A stretch of 64,000 nt of DNA from Simkaniaceae bacterium (GCA_028281675.1 JANQJL010000019.1:39966-103965); one strand, 5' to 3'. Positions 1-10,491 are shown, numbered from the stretch's first letter. A program made the numbers and translations. Notes: generated by a model not told the origin, from the letters alone.

Positions 1-830
1 AAGCTTTTGTTCCAAAACTCATGACCGATATTAACTGTCCTAAATGTGGAAACAAACTTCAAAAAATTTGGTCGCGAGATAAATATTTCTATGGCTGTTC
101 CAATTATCCTGATTGTAAATTCACCGTTTCGATTGAATCACTTGAATTCAAGAAAGAAGATTATGCTGAAAATTTTGATTGGGATCAACCTTGTCCTAAA
201 TGCAGTTCACCGATGAAAATCCGATTTGGTCGCTTTGGAACCTTTTTAGGGTGTGAACGTTACCCTGACTGCAAGGGAATCATTAATATCCCGAAAAAAG
301 ACGAACCTATCCCTGAGAACCTTCCCAAATGTCCCGCAATCGGATGCGATGGAGATATTAAACAACGCCGAAGTCGTTGGGGAAAAACTTTCTTTAGCTG
401 CTCCAATTATCCCGATTGCAACGTAATCGTCAATGAGATCGATGACTTGGAAATAAAATACCGGGACCACCCAAAAACTCCTTACGTCAAAAAAACAAAG
501 GGGGTAAAAGGGGCAACAAAGAAAACCACAACTAAAACTACCAAGAAAAAAGGAGCAAAGAAGAAAACGACTAAAAAGAAAACAACAAAGACAATTGGAA
601 AACCCGCCCCATTATCAAAAGAGCTCCAGGCCATCGTTGGAGAAAAAGAACTGACCCGAGGAGAGGTGACAAAGAAGGTTTGGGAATATATCAAATCTAA
701 GGACCTTCAAGATCCTAATAATAAGCGGATGATCGTCCCCGATGATAAGCTTGCCAAGGTATTTGGCCACTCTAATTCTATTGATATGATGAAACTTGCG
801 GGACTACTCAGTAAACACATTAATCCATGA
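1..830 (+). CDS. topA: DNA topoisomerase I, C-terminal part (zinc ribbons, Lys-rich linker, SWIB domain); 5' end outside window
   Basis: Frame is open upstream of the ATG at 21 (..AFVPKL-MTDINCPKCG). Three CPKC/CSNYPDC type zinc-ribbon repeats, a KKTTTKTTKKKGAKKKTTKK histone-like linker, then a SWIB-like end (LQDPNNKRMIVPDDKLAKVFG). Topoisomerase-SWIB fusion is a known chlamydial trait. Confidence 0.9.
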   Translation, partial: AFVPKLMTDINCPKCGNKLQKIWSRDKYFYGCSNYPDCKFTVSIESLEFKKEDYAENFDWDQPCPKCSSPMKIRFGRFGTFLGCERYPDCKGIINIPKKDEPIPENLPKCPAIGCDGDIKQRRSRWGKTFFSCSNYPDCNVIVNEIDDLEIKYRDHPKTPYVKKTKGVKGATKKTTTKTTKKKGAKKKTTKKKTTKTIGKPAPLSKELQAIVGEKELTRGEVTKKVWEYIKSKDLQDPNNKRMIVPDDKLAKVFGHSNSIDMMKLAGLLSKHINP

Positions 831-2032
831 TCACCCTGAGCAACATCCAACGCTTTGTCATCTATTGCTTTGTCTTTTTTGGCCCTCTTGGAACACTTTT
901 AACCCCCTCATTTATGCCTTATGCGTTCCGTTTCTACCACTTCTTCCTGATTCTCTTTCCTCTCTTTTTTATTAAATTGGAAATTGGCGAGTGGAAAACA
1001 GTCCTGGCCTTTCTTCCCTTTCTCGCCTACTGCCTCATTTCTGCTTATTTCACCCATAACGGTTCTTATCATGTCGATTCCTATCCCTTATTTCGATGCT
1101 TTCTTTTTATTTCGCAGTGTCTTTTTATGTTTGGGGCAGCTTTTTCTTGGCAAGGAGAACAAGAAAAACTCATTTACCTTTATCTTGCTGGTTTTTTTAT
1201 TTCTCTAGCCATAGGCTATATTTTTTATATTGGTTATTATACCAAGGCTATTTCTTTTGCCACGATTAATAGATTCTCAGTCGAAGCTCAAATTGGATGG
1301 GGACTTCTCCGCTTTTCACCAGGAAGTTACCCGAATGAATATGGAAATGGCGCTAGCTTTGCCCTCTCCGTGCTTCTCATTCTCTATGCTCAAAAAAAGC
1401 GGTTTTTAATTTTAATTTTAACTGGGCTCACTTTTATCGCCTTGTTGCTGACAACAACCCGAGCGGCTTATCTCTCATTTGCAGTCACTTTGATTTATCT
1501 TTGTGTTTTCTCAGAAGAAATCCGAAAGTTAACCTTTAAACTTTCCCTTCTTGCATTACCTATCCTTTTTATTCTTAAAACCTATTCAATCGATTTTTTT
1601 AAAATTTTTGTAGAAGGAGTAAAGGCAATCAGTATGGTCTCTGGATCAACAGGAGCCCGATTCTCTGAATGGATCAAAGGCTTTGAAAGCCTTGATAAAG
1701 GTGTTATTTTTGGAGATGGCTTTGGTGCACAAATCTTAGCCCATAATATCTATTTAGAGCTCCTTTTTGAGTTAGGATTTATCGGTGTGATCCTATTGGC
1801 AACAACTCTTTTTTATTATTTTAGTGAAAACAGCCATCGCATCCGCTCTGTTCTTTCTACAAATCAGATTGTGGTAGTGGGTTTAATTCATGTTCTCCTC
1901 TTTGCGATGAGTAATCATAATATGCACCACCATCTAACCTGGATGGTTTTCCTTTTGTTTAACATTCCACTGTTTTCAAAAAGGGTTCACCCTTCTACGA
2001 ACTCTTTATACTTATCACGGACAAGTGTTTGA
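827..2032 (+). CDS. O-antigen ligase/polymerase-like multi-pass membrane protein
   Basis: Many hydrophobic segments; RAAYLSF and GFGAQILAHNIYLELLFELGFIG resemble the Wzy_C/ligase periplasmic loop; sits next to glycosyltransferase and epimerase genes. Confidence 0.7.
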   Translation: MITLSNIQRFVIYCFVFFGPLGTLLTPSFMPYAFRFYHFFLILFPLFFIKLEIGEWKTVLAFLPFLAYCLISAYFTHNGSYHVDSYPLFRCFLFISQCLFMFGAAFSWQGEQEKLIYLYLAGFFISLAIGYIFYIGYYTKAISFATINRFSVEAQIGWGLLRFSPGSYPNEYGNGASFALSVLLILYAQKKRFLILILTGLTFIALLLTTTRAAYLSFAVTLIYLCVFSEEIRKLTFKLSLLALPILFILKTYSIDFFKIFVEGVKAISMVSGSTGARFSEWIKGFESLDKGVIFGDGFGAQILAHNIYLELLFELGFIGVILLATTLFYYFSENSHRIRSVLSTNQIVVVGLIHVLLFAMSNHNMHHHLTWMVFLLFNIPLFSKRVHPSTNSLYLSRTSV

Positions 2033-3093
2033 AATTTCTTTTTAAAAATTTCTTCATGAAAGGTCTCGGCATGGGTCCGAACCACTTTAGGATCAAACGA
2101 TTGCCTTTCAAACTTCTCAATAGCTTCTCTAAGAGAAGGGACCGTTTGTTCTGGGAAAAAGAGCCCTGTTCGATTTTCAACAACCGTTTCTAAAGCACCT
2201 CCTTTTCCAAAAGCAATCACAGGCGTTCCACATCCTTGTGCCTCTACTGGAAGAATTCCAAAATCTTCTAGGGCTGCAAAGACAAATCCTTTAGCTTTTT
2301 TGAGATGTGCACGAAGGACATCATCATTTTGAAACCCAAGAATCTCAATATTCTTCTTTGCCTTCCGCTTGATTTTTTCCATTTCTGGCCCCTCTCCAAT
2401 TACCACCAATTTCTTATCTGGCATCGTACTAAATGTCTCAACAATAAGATCAATCTTCTTATAGGGAACCATTCGAGATGCAGTGAGATAATACTCTTCC
2501 TTATTTTCTTCTAGGTCAAAATAGTCAAGATTGACAGGAGGGTGAATCACCGAAGCCTCTTTTTGGTAGAGCTTCTTAATCCGACGGGCAACGTAATGTG
2601 AGTTGGCAACGTAAGCATTAACACGGGCTGATGAGTGAGCATCCCACATCCTTAAATAATGAAGAAAAAACTTTGCAAGAATCCCTTTAAGACCACTTTT
2701 AAGTTTTGATTCACGGAGGTATTGTTGATAAAGATCCCAGGCATAACGCATAGGTGTATGACAATAGCAAATATGGACCTGGTCTGCGTGGGTCAAAACT
2801 CCTTTCGCCGTTGAATGTGATGAGGAGATAATCAAATCATAACCACTCAAATCAAACTGCTCAGTAGCAAGAGGAAAGAGAGGGAGATAGGAGCGATATT
2901 TCTCTTTTGCTTTGGGGAGATTTTGGATAAAAGAGGTCTTAATCTCTTTTGTTTCGAAGGGAGTTCCCACCAACTTCTTGGGATTTTTTACAAGAGTAAA
3001 TAAATCGGAAGGGAAGATTTCCAATAGAGCTTCCAGAACTTTTTCCGCTCCCCCAATCGTTGTAAGCCAATCATGTACCAACGCTACTTCCAT
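1987..3093 (-). CDS. Glycosyltransferase family 4 (group 1)
   Basis: HDWLTTIGGAEKVLEALLEIFP, SRMVPYKKIDLIVETF, ALEDFGILPVEAQGCGTPVIAFGKGGALETV. Confidence 0.92.
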   Translation of the reverse strand: MEVALVHDWLTTIGGAEKVLEALLEIFPSDLFTLVKNPKKLVGTPFETKEIKTSFIQNLPKAKEKYRSYLPLFPLATEQFDLSGYDLIISSSHSTAKGVLTHADQVHICYCHTPMRYAWDLYQQYLRESKLKSGLKGILAKFFLHYLRMWDAHSSARVNAYVANSHYVARRIKKLYQKEASVIHPPVNLDYFDLEENKEEYYLTASRMVPYKKIDLIVETFSTMPDKKLVVIGEGPEMEKIKRKAKKNIEILGFQNDDVLRAHLKKAKGFVFAALEDFGILPVEAQGCGTPVIAFGKGGALETVVENRTGLFFPEQTVPSLREAIEKFERQSFDPKVVRTHAETFHEEIFKKKFQTLVRDKYKEFVEG

Positions 3094-3140
3094 ACCCTCA
3101 GATTATAGAAGATCTGTACCCATCATGCAACTATTTCCCC

Positions 3141-3169
3141 TTGCATCATCTACACAAATCTTGTATATT
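3141..3169 (+). promoter_or_regulatory. Candidate sigma70-type promoter for the epimerase operon
   Basis: TTGCAT - 17 bp - TATATT, about 34 bp upstream of the ATG at 3203. Confidence 0.4.
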
Positions 3170-3202
3170 CCGCTTATCTGAACTAAACAAAAGATTACAA
3201 AG

Positions 3203-4195
3203 ATGCATGTGTTTGTTCCCGGTGGGGCGGGTTATGTCGGATCTTTATTAATCCCCTCTTTATTAGATGCGGGCTATTCCGTAACAGTCTATGACCTTTT
3301 CTTATATGGAGAAGATCTATTTGATACGATAAAAGATCACCCCAACCTAACCCTTATGAAAGGAGATATCCGAGACTTAAAGCAAATGGAAATAGCTCTC
3401 AATAGATGTGACTCTGTTATCCATCTTGCCTGTATTTCGAATGATCCAAGTTTTGAGCTCAATCCTAACCTTGGGAAATCGATCAATTTTGACCCATTTG
3501 AACCCTTCGTCCAAATCGCTAAGCGAAAGGGAGTCAAGCGGTTTATCTATGCATCCTCTTCTTCTGTTTATGGGGTGAAAGATGTTCCCAATGTGACCGA
3601 AGATATGGAGCTTATTCCTCTCACAGACTACTCAAAGTTTAAAGCAGAATGTGAAAAAATTCTTTTGAAGTATCAGGACGATGACTTCACTTGCTGCGTT
3701 CTTCGGCCAGCAACTGTTTGTGGCTATGCTCCCCGTCAACGCCTCGACGTTGTTGTCAATATCTTGACAAATCTAGCCTACAACACAGGAAAAATTAAAG
3801 TGATGGGAGGAGAGCAACTTCGACCTAATATCGATATCCGCGATATGGTTCGTGCCTATCTTCATGTCTTAAAAGCCCCTGCTGAAAAGATTCAAGGAGA
3901 AACCTTTAATGTGGGTTACCACAATCATTCGGTTCAAGATCTAGGGGAAATTGTAAAATCAACCGTTGGAAGGAAGAGAGCTGTTGAGCTTGAAACTGTC
4001 CCAACCGATGATAACCGCTCCTACCACGTTTCTTCTCAGAAAATTGCTAACAAGCTTGGCTTTACACCAAAATATACAATTGAAGATGCAGTAGATGGGC
4101 TGATCGATGCCTTTGAACAGAAAAAGCTCCCTGATTCTTTGAATGACAAACGTTACTTTAATATTAAAACCATGAAAGCAGTTAATCTACAGTGA
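3203..4195 (+). CDS. NAD-dependent sugar epimerase/dehydratase (extended SDR)
   Basis: GGAGYVGSLL, YASSSSVYG, YSKFKAE (YxxxK). Confidence 0.9.
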   Translation: MHVFVPGGAGYVGSLLIPSLLDAGYSVTVYDLFLYGEDLFDTIKDHPNLTLMKGDIRDLKQMEIALNRCDSVIHLACISNDPSFELNPNLGKSINFDPFEPFVQIAKRKGVKRFIYASSSSVYGVKDVPNVTEDMELIPLTDYSKFKAECEKILLKYQDDDFTCCVLRPATVCGYAPRQRLDVVVNILTNLAYNTGKIKVMGGEQLRPNIDIRDMVRAYLHVLKAPAEKIQGETFNVGYHNHSVQDLGEIVKSTVGRKRAVELETVPTDDNRSYHVSSQKIANKLGFTPKYTIEDAVDGLIDAFEQKKLPDSLNDKRYFNIKTMKAVNLQ

Positions 4196-5175
4196 AAGCA
4201 CTAGTTACAGGTGGAGCAGGCTTTATAGGAAGCCACCTTACACAACTCTTATTAGAAGAAGGACACCATGTTACCGTCTTAGATAACCTCCGTTCAGGGC
4301 GTCTAACTAACTTCGATGAGTTTAAAAAAAGCCCTAACCTCAAATTTTTCCAAGCAGATATTCGAAAAATAGAGGAGATTCAGCCTCACTTTGAGGGGAT
4401 CGATTGGGTATTTCATTTAGCTGCCCTTGCCGATATTGTCCCTTCGATTGAAAACCCACGAGAATATTTTGAAGTCAATGTCGATGGAACTTTTAATGTC
4501 TTAGAATGTGCCAAAAAGGCAAATATCCACCGCCTTCTTTATGCTGCTTCCTCTTCTTGCTATGGAATTCCAGACACCTTTCCCACTCCAGAAAATGCTC
4601 CGATTCGTCCCCAATATCCTTACGCTTTGACGAAATTCTTAGGAGAAGAACTCATCATGCATTGGGAACAAATCTATAAAATTCCCGCTCTTTCATTGAG
4701 ACTATTCAATGTTTTTGGGCCGAGAGCTCGCACAACAGGAACCTATGGAGCTGTTTTTGGTGTTTTTCTAACACAAAAATTGAATAACAAACCCTTAACG
4801 GTTGTAGGTGACGGAAATCAAACACGCGATTTTACCTTCGTAAAAGACGTCGCCCGAGCCTTCTTAATGGGAGCAGAATCAAAGCTAAGTGGCGAGATTT
4901 TTAATGTAGGGAGTGGAAACCATTATCCTGTTAATCAAATTGTGAAACTTTTGAATCATGATTCTGTAAATATTCCAAAACGTCCCGGCGAACCCGACTG
5001 TACTTTTGCTGACGTAAGTTGTATTGAAAAAAAACTCGGCTTCAAAGCTGAAACTTCCTTTGAGGAGGGAGTTGCCAAATTACTAGAAAAAATTGATGAT
5101 TTTCGAGATGCTCCCCTATGGGATGCAGAAAATATTAAAGAAGCCACGAAAACCTGGTTTCAGTATTTATCTTAG
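4192..5175 (+). CDS. NAD-dependent sugar epimerase (UDP-glucose 4-epimerase-like SDR)
   Basis: GGAGFIGSHL, AASSSCYG, YALTKFLGE; overlaps the upstream stop by 4 nt. Confidence 0.9.
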   Translation: MKALVTGGAGFIGSHLTQLLLEEGHHVTVLDNLRSGRLTNFDEFKKSPNLKFFQADIRKIEEIQPHFEGIDWVFHLAALADIVPSIENPREYFEVNVDGTFNVLECAKKANIHRLLYAASSSCYGIPDTFPTPENAPIRPQYPYALTKFLGEELIMHWEQIYKIPALSLRLFNVFGPRARTTGTYGAVFGVFLTQKLNNKPLTVVGDGNQTRDFTFVKDVARAFLMGAESKLSGEIFNVGSGNHYPVNQIVKLLNHDSVNIPKRPGEPDCTFADVSCIEKKLGFKAETSFEEGVAKLLEKIDDFRDAPLWDAENIKEATKTWFQYLS

Positions 5176-5181
5176 GAGGAT

Positions 5182-5781
5182 GTGTTGTTTACAAAGCGAT
5201 TTACCGAACTCTCCGAAGTCCTGAGCAAATGTGTCTATTCCACTCAAGACCGAACCATTAATGAAGGGCAAGCTCTCCAAATTTTTCATGCCTTTCTATT
5301 GCAAGTACAAGAACACAATGGAACTGTTTTCGTTGTAGGAAATGGGGGTAGTGCCGGAATTGCTTCTCACTTTTCCACTGATCTTTTAAATGCCCTTAAA
5401 ATCCCCTCTCAAACTCTTTATGATTCCAATGTTATGACCTGTATTTCTAATGATTACGGATATGATCAGATTTTTTCTCGTCCTTTAGATTTACTCTTGA
5501 AACAAAATAATTTTCTTGTTTGCATCAGTAGCTCTGGTAATTCCCAAAATATTTTAAATGCCGCTGCGATTGCAAAATCTAAAGACATTCCTATTATTAC
5601 CCTCAGTGGATTTGAACCTCATAATCCTCTTAGAGCAGTTGGAGATTTAAATTTTTATCTTCCTATTATCGATTATGGTCTTGTTGAAATGGGGCATTTT
5701 TTTCTCCTGCACACAGTCATCGATTCCTGGAATTTTAACACCTCAACCACTAATAATTTAAGTCATGCAAAGCAAAATTAA
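5182..5781 (+). CDS. SIS-domain sugar-phosphate isomerase (GmhA-like)
   Basis: GNGGSAGIASHFSTDLLN, CISSSGNSQNILNAA; GTG start after AGGAGG. Confidence 0.85.
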   Translation: MLFTKRFTELSEVLSKCVYSTQDRTINEGQALQIFHAFLLQVQEHNGTVFVVGNGGSAGIASHFSTDLLNALKIPSQTLYDSNVMTCISNDYGYDQIFSRPLDLLLKQNNFLVCISSSGNSQNILNAAAIAKSKDIPIITLSGFEPHNPLRAVGDLNFYLPIIDYGLVEMGHFFLLHTVIDSWNFNTSTTNNLSHAKQN

Positions 5782-7291
5782 ATCCTTTGAAGAACTTAAA
5801 AAAGTCTTAGAAGAAGAAAAAAAAGACGGTGAAAAAATTGTTCACTGTCATGGAGTCTTCGATCTCCTTCATCCCGGTCATATTAGACACTTTAAAGAGG
5901 CTAAAAGACAAGGGTCAAAGCTTGTCGTTTCTGTCACTCCTGATCGATTTGTCAATAAAGGGCCCGGTCGTCCTGTTTTTAGCGAATCCCTTCGCACCGA
6001 AACGCTTGCGTCTTTGAATTGTGTTGACTATGTCGTTCTGAATGATAGCCCTGATGCAATCAGTTGCATCCAAAAAATCAAGCCTAACATTTATGTGAAG
6101 GGAAAAGAATATGCAGACTATTCAAAGGATGTTACAGGAAAAATTGCTGATGAGGTCCGGGCAGTTCAAGAAGCAAATGGGACAATGTATTATACCGACG
6201 ATATCGTCTTCAGTTCCTCGACGCTTCTTAATCAATACTTTGAAAATACTTCACCAGAACTCCGAGCACTCCTTGCAGAGATCAAAGAAGCCTATTCCAT
6301 CGATACTCTTCTTCAAAAGATCGAGGATTTAAAAGATCTACGCGTTCTTATCATTGGAGATGCAATTATTGATGAATACCAATTTACAGAGCCGATGGGG
6401 CAATCTGGAAAGGGACTTCACATGGTTGCTAGAAACCAGAAAAATGAGCGTTATTTAGGGGGCTCTCTCATTATTGCCAATCACATCGCCCAATTTTCTG
6501 ATCATGTAACCCTACTGACTTCTATTGGAGAAAAGTGCCCTCATCGCGATTTCATCGAAAGTCACGTTGACCCTAAAGTGGAAAGAGAATTTGTTTTTTT
6601 ACCGAATCATTCCACCCTTACGAAAAAGCGGTATGTAATAAAAGATGGAAATAATCTTTCTAAACTTTTTGAAACCTATTCCTCTAATGATTCTCTCCTC
6701 TCAGAAGAGGAAACTGATCAAATTATTAACTATTTAGAAAACAGTTCTAAAGATTACGACCTAGTCCTTGTCTGTGATTTTGGGAATGGCTTTACTAACC
6801 CTTTGATCGTCGATGTTTTATGTGATCTTCCAAATTTTCTAGCCATTAACACTCAAACTAATAGTGGAAACCGAGGCTTTAATGTTGTCACCCATTACCG
6901 GCGCGCTAATTTTATCTCTTTAAATGAACCAGAACTCCGTCTCTCTGCTCATGATCGCTATAGCTCAATGGAGAGCCTTGCGGCTGATATCTCAGAGTTC
7001 TTAAATTGTCGAAATATCTGTATTACCCAAGGAGTTAAAGGGGTTTTTTGCTCTTCTGAAATGGAACCCAAAATCCATATCCCCGCCTTAATTACAAACA
7101 CAATTGACCGTGTTGGTGCTGGAGACAGTTTCTTTTCCATAGCTGCCATGTGTGCTGCGAAAGGATATCCGATTTCTCTAGCTGGCTTCTTTGGTTCGAT
7201 AGCCTCTGCTATCAATGTTCAAACTATCGGCAATAAAGAGCCTATAAAAAAAATTCCTTTTAACAAATTTCTCACGAGGTTGCTTAAGTGA
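5765..7291 (+). CDS. Bifunctional cytidylyltransferase (N-terminal) + PfkB-family kinase (C-terminal), HldE-like with reversed domain order
   Basis: HGVFDLLHPGHIRHFKEAK nucleotidyltransferase motif, then VLIIGDAIIDEY and DRVGAGDSFFS ribokinase-family motifs. Confidence 0.88.
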   Translation: MQSKIKSFEELKKVLEEEKKDGEKIVHCHGVFDLLHPGHIRHFKEAKRQGSKLVVSVTPDRFVNKGPGRPVFSESLRTETLASLNCVDYVVLNDSPDAISCIQKIKPNIYVKGKEYADYSKDVTGKIADEVRAVQEANGTMYYTDDIVFSSSTLLNQYFENTSPELRALLAEIKEAYSIDTLLQKIEDLKDLRVLIIGDAIIDEYQFTEPMGQSGKGLHMVARNQKNERYLGGSLIIANHIAQFSDHVTLLTSIGEKCPHRDFIESHVDPKVEREFVFLPNHSTLTKKRYVIKDGNNLSKLFETYSSNDSLLSEEETDQIINYLENSSKDYDLVLVCDFGNGFTNPLIVDVLCDLPNFLAINTQTNSGNRGFNVVTHYRRANFISLNEPELRLSAHDRYSSMESLAADISEFLNCRNICITQGVKGVFCSSEMEPKIHIPALITNTIDRVGAGDSFFSIAAMCAAKGYPISLAGFFGSIASAINVQTIGNKEPIKKIPFNKFLTRLLK

Positions 7292-8247
7292 ATCGAACTG
7301 ATCTATTTTATAAAATGCTCCGCATCCGCCGTATTGAAGAGGCGATAGCTGACCGCTACTCGGAACAGAAAATGCGCTGCCCAACACATCTTAGTATTGG
7401 TCAAGAAGGCATTGCTGTTGGAGTCTCTGAAGCTCTAAGTGTTGAAGATTTAATCATGAGTAACCACCGTGCTCATGCTCATTATCTAGCCAAAGGAGGC
7501 GATCTTAATAAAATGATCGCTGAAATTCATGGAAAAAAATCTGGGTGCTCTCTTGGCCGCGGTGGCTCGATGCATCTTATCGATCTTTCTGTTGGAATGA
7601 TGGGATCAACGCCGATCGTTGCGAATAGCATCCCTGTGGCTGTAGGACTTGCTTTTGCCTCTCAAATAAAAAATGATAAAAAAATTTCCGTCTCTTATTT
7701 TGGTGAAGGAGCTACTGAAGAGGGGGTTTTTGCAGAGAGCCTGAACTTTGCATCTCTCAAAAATCTTCCCATCCTTTTTGTCTGTGAAAATAACCTCTAT
7801 TCCGTCTATTCTCCTCTAAATGTTCGCCAAGCACCGACGCGAAGCCGGACAGCAATAGCAAAGGCGCATGGAATGTATGCCAGGAAAGGGAATGGGAATG
7901 ATGTAGAAGAAACCTATAGAATTGCTCAAGAAGCCGTTGACTATATTCGTTCAGGAAGTGGTCCAGCCTATATTGAATTCGATACGTATCGTTTCCTCGA
8001 ACATTGCGGTCCCAATCATGATATAGATCTTGGCTACCGCACCCTAGAAGAGTTTAATAGCTGGCTTGAGAAATGTCCCATTAAAACTTACCGAGAACAG
8101 TTACTTGCTGAAAAGCTTATTTCAGAAGAGGAGCTTGATAAAATGGAATCTAAATTGAAATCAGAGATCGATGAGGCCTTCACCTTCGCTAAAGAAAGTC
8201 CCTATCCCTATTTTGACCTTGACAATGAACTGATGTATGCGGAGTAG
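7288..8247 (+). CDS. Thiamine-pyrophosphate dehydrogenase E1 alpha-like
   Basis: CPTHLSIGQEGIAVGV, GRGGSMHLID, GEGATEEGVFAESLNFASLKNLPILFVCENNLYSVYS. Confidence 0.9.
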   Translation: MNRTDLFYKMLRIRRIEEAIADRYSEQKMRCPTHLSIGQEGIAVGVSEALSVEDLIMSNHRAHAHYLAKGGDLNKMIAEIHGKKSGCSLGRGGSMHLIDLSVGMMGSTPIVANSIPVAVGLAFASQIKNDKKISVSYFGEGATEEGVFAESLNFASLKNLPILFVCENNLYSVYSPLNVRQAPTRSRTAIAKAHGMYARKGNGNDVEETYRIAQEAVDYIRSGSGPAYIEFDTYRFLEHCGPNHDIDLGYRTLEEFNSWLEKCPIKTYREQLLAEKLISEEELDKMESKLKSEIDEAFTFAKESPYPYFDLDNELMYAE

Positions 8248-8250
8248 TTC

Positions 8251-9324
8251 ATGAAAAGAGAATTAAAATTTAACCAAGCCATCCTAGAAGGAACCTCCCA
8301 GCTTTTAGAAAGCGATCCTTCTGTTTATATTATGGGACTTGGCGTTCCAGACCCAAAAGGAACTTTTGGAACAACCAGTGGCCTCCAAGAGAAATTTGGC
8401 CCTGAGCGGGTCATGGATATGCCCACTTCTGAAAATGCAATGACTGGTGTTGCAATTGGAACAGCAATCCGAGGGATGCGCCCTATTCTTACCCACCAAC
8501 GGGTTGATTTTTTTCTTTTAGCTCTTGACCAACTCATTAATAACGCCGCTAAATGGCATTATATGTTTGGTGATCAACTGACCGCTCCCATTGTTATCCG
8601 CTTAGTCATGGGGAGAGGATGGGGACAAGGCCCTCAACACTCACAATCTCTTCAAAGCCTTTTTGGGCACATCCCTGGCTTAAAAGTCGTGATGCCTTCG
8701 ACTCCTCATGATGCCAAAGGGCTTCTTATTTCTGCAGTAAAAGATAATAACCCTGTCGTCTTTCTTGAACATCGATGGCTCCACAATACACATGGAATAG
8801 TCCCTGAAGAAATGTATGAAGTTCCTATAGGAAAAGCACGTGTTATTCAAGAAGGGACCGATGTGACAATTGCAGCTTGTTCCCATATGACTCTTGAAGC
8901 ACGCAGGGCAGTAGAGCTCCTTCATGAAGAGGGTATTTCTGCAGAGCTTATCGATATTCGGAGTGTCAAGCCCCTTGACAAAGAGACCATTATCAAATCG
9001 GTAAGAAAAACAGGTCGCCTTATTGTCGCTGATCCCGACTGGAAAACCTGTGGCTTTGCCTCAGAAGTCATTGCCTCCATTTCAGAAGAAGCATTTAATG
9101 ATTTAAAATCTCCTCCTATGCGGGTCACTTATCCCGATAGGCACAGCCCCACCAGTTGGGCTCTTTCAAACCATTACTACCCTTCTTCCCGAGTAATTGC
9201 AATGGAAGCCTTCAAGATAATGCGTCTTCCTTCTAAAGCGCAAATGCTCTTGCAAGAACTACTTGAATTTCGAAGTGAAGGACCACTAGATGTTCCAGAT
9301 ACTTCCTTTACAGGACCATTTTAG
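8251..9324 (+). CDS. Thiamine-pyrophosphate dehydrogenase E1 beta-like
   Basis: MDMPTSENAMTGVAIGTAIRGMRPILTHQRVDF, DVTIAACSHMTLEARRAVELL, ELIDIRSVKPLD. Confidence 0.9.
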   Translation: MKRELKFNQAILEGTSQLLESDPSVYIMGLGVPDPKGTFGTTSGLQEKFGPERVMDMPTSENAMTGVAIGTAIRGMRPILTHQRVDFFLLALDQLINNAAKWHYMFGDQLTAPIVIRLVMGRGWGQGPQHSQSLQSLFGHIPGLKVVMPSTPHDAKGLLISAVKDNNPVVFLEHRWLHNTHGIVPEEMYEVPIGKARVIQEGTDVTIAACSHMTLEARRAVELLHEEGISAELIDIRSVKPLDKETIIKSVRKTGRLIVADPDWKTCGFASEVIASISEEAFNDLKSPPMRVTYPDRHSPTSWALSNHYYPSSRVIAMEAFKIMRLPSKAQMLLQELLEFRSEGPLDVPDTSFTGPF

Positions 9325-9493
9325 GGGGTATGAAAAAATAAATCGAATATTTCTGGTGTCATAGCGCTTTAGCCACGCGGCGCAAATCCAAAGGAAACTT
9401 CTTAGTTTTTAAGGGATTGTAACAAAGCAGAAGAAGATGCTATGGTTGCGGAAATGTTTAAGTTATTTTTGCGCACCTCGTTAGGAGATAGAA

Positions 9494-10483
9494 ATGAAAA
9501 AAGTATTAGTGATTGGCAGTAATTCATTTTCAGGAAGTGATTTTATCGATTTCCTCCTTGAAAAAGGGGAATATGAAGTCATTGGTATCAGTCGCTCAGC
9601 TGAAAAAGATTCCCTTTTTCTTCCCTATAGAGCAAAAAATTCTCCTTATTTTACCTTTGAACAAATCGATCTGAATAGTGACTTACCTAAGTTAGACCGT
9701 CTCCTCGAAGCATTTCAACCAGAATATATCATCAATTTTGCAGCGCAGAGTGAAGTAGGCCCCAGCTGGGAAAACCCCGATCATTGGTTCCAAACCAATG
9801 CTGTCGCACTCACAAACCTTGCGAATATTCTTAAAGATAAAAAATTCCTTAAAAAATATGTCCATGTCTCTTCACCTGAAGTATATGGAACATGTGAAGG
9901 TTTCATCAAAGAAGGTACTCCTGTAAACCCATCGACACCTTATGCCGCATCAAAAGCTGCTGGAGATCTTTCCCTCTTCACATTTTACAAAAACTTCGAT
10001 TTCCCCCTCACAATGATCCGCGCAACCAATGTTTATGGCGCCCACCAACAACTCTTTAAAATCATTCCGCGCACCGCCATTTACCTAAAAAATAAAAAGA
10101 AAATCCAGCTTCATGGAGGGGGTGTTGCCGTTAAATCCTACATCCACATTCGAGACGTTTCAAAAGGAGAACTCCTTGTCATGGAGAAGGGACGAACAGG
10201 TGAAATCTATCATATTTCCCCTGACCAAGGGGTTGCTGTAAAAGCTGTCGTTCAAGCGATCTGCGATAAAATGAATGTTTCCTTTGAAGAAGCAACAGAA
10301 ATGGCACCAGAGCGCCTTGGCCAAGATAAAGCCTACACCATAGATTCCACCAAAATTCGAACAGAACTCGGTTGGAAGCCTGAGATTTCCCTTGAAGAAG
10401 GGGTCACTCAAACCGTCAACTGGGTTAATTCTCATTTCGACGCCATCAACAAGCAACCCCTCCAATATATCCATAAAGCGTAA
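9494..10483 (+). CDS. NAD-dependent epimerase/dehydratase (4,6-dehydratase-like SDR)
   Basis: VIGSNSFSGSDFIDFLL, HVSSPEVYG, TPYAASKAAGDLS. Confidence 0.88.
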   Translation: MKKVLVIGSNSFSGSDFIDFLLEKGEYEVIGISRSAEKDSLFLPYRAKNSPYFTFEQIDLNSDLPKLDRLLEAFQPEYIINFAAQSEVGPSWENPDHWFQTNAVALTNLANILKDKKFLKKYVHVSSPEVYGTCEGFIKEGTPVNPSTPYAASKAAGDLSLFTFYKNFDFPLTMIRATNVYGAHQQLFKIIPRTAIYLKNKKKIQLHGGGVAVKSYIHIRDVSKGELLVMEKGRTGEIYHISPDQGVAVKAVVQAICDKMNVSFEEATEMAPERLGQDKAYTIDSTKIRTELGWKPEISLEEGVTQTVNWVNSHFDAINKQPLQYIHKA

Positions 10484-10491
10484 GGAAATTC

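Noticed and set aside
9325-9493. Gap between E1 beta and the next epimerase with scattered GC-rich words
   Set aside because: No convincing inverted ends, duplication or second copy found.
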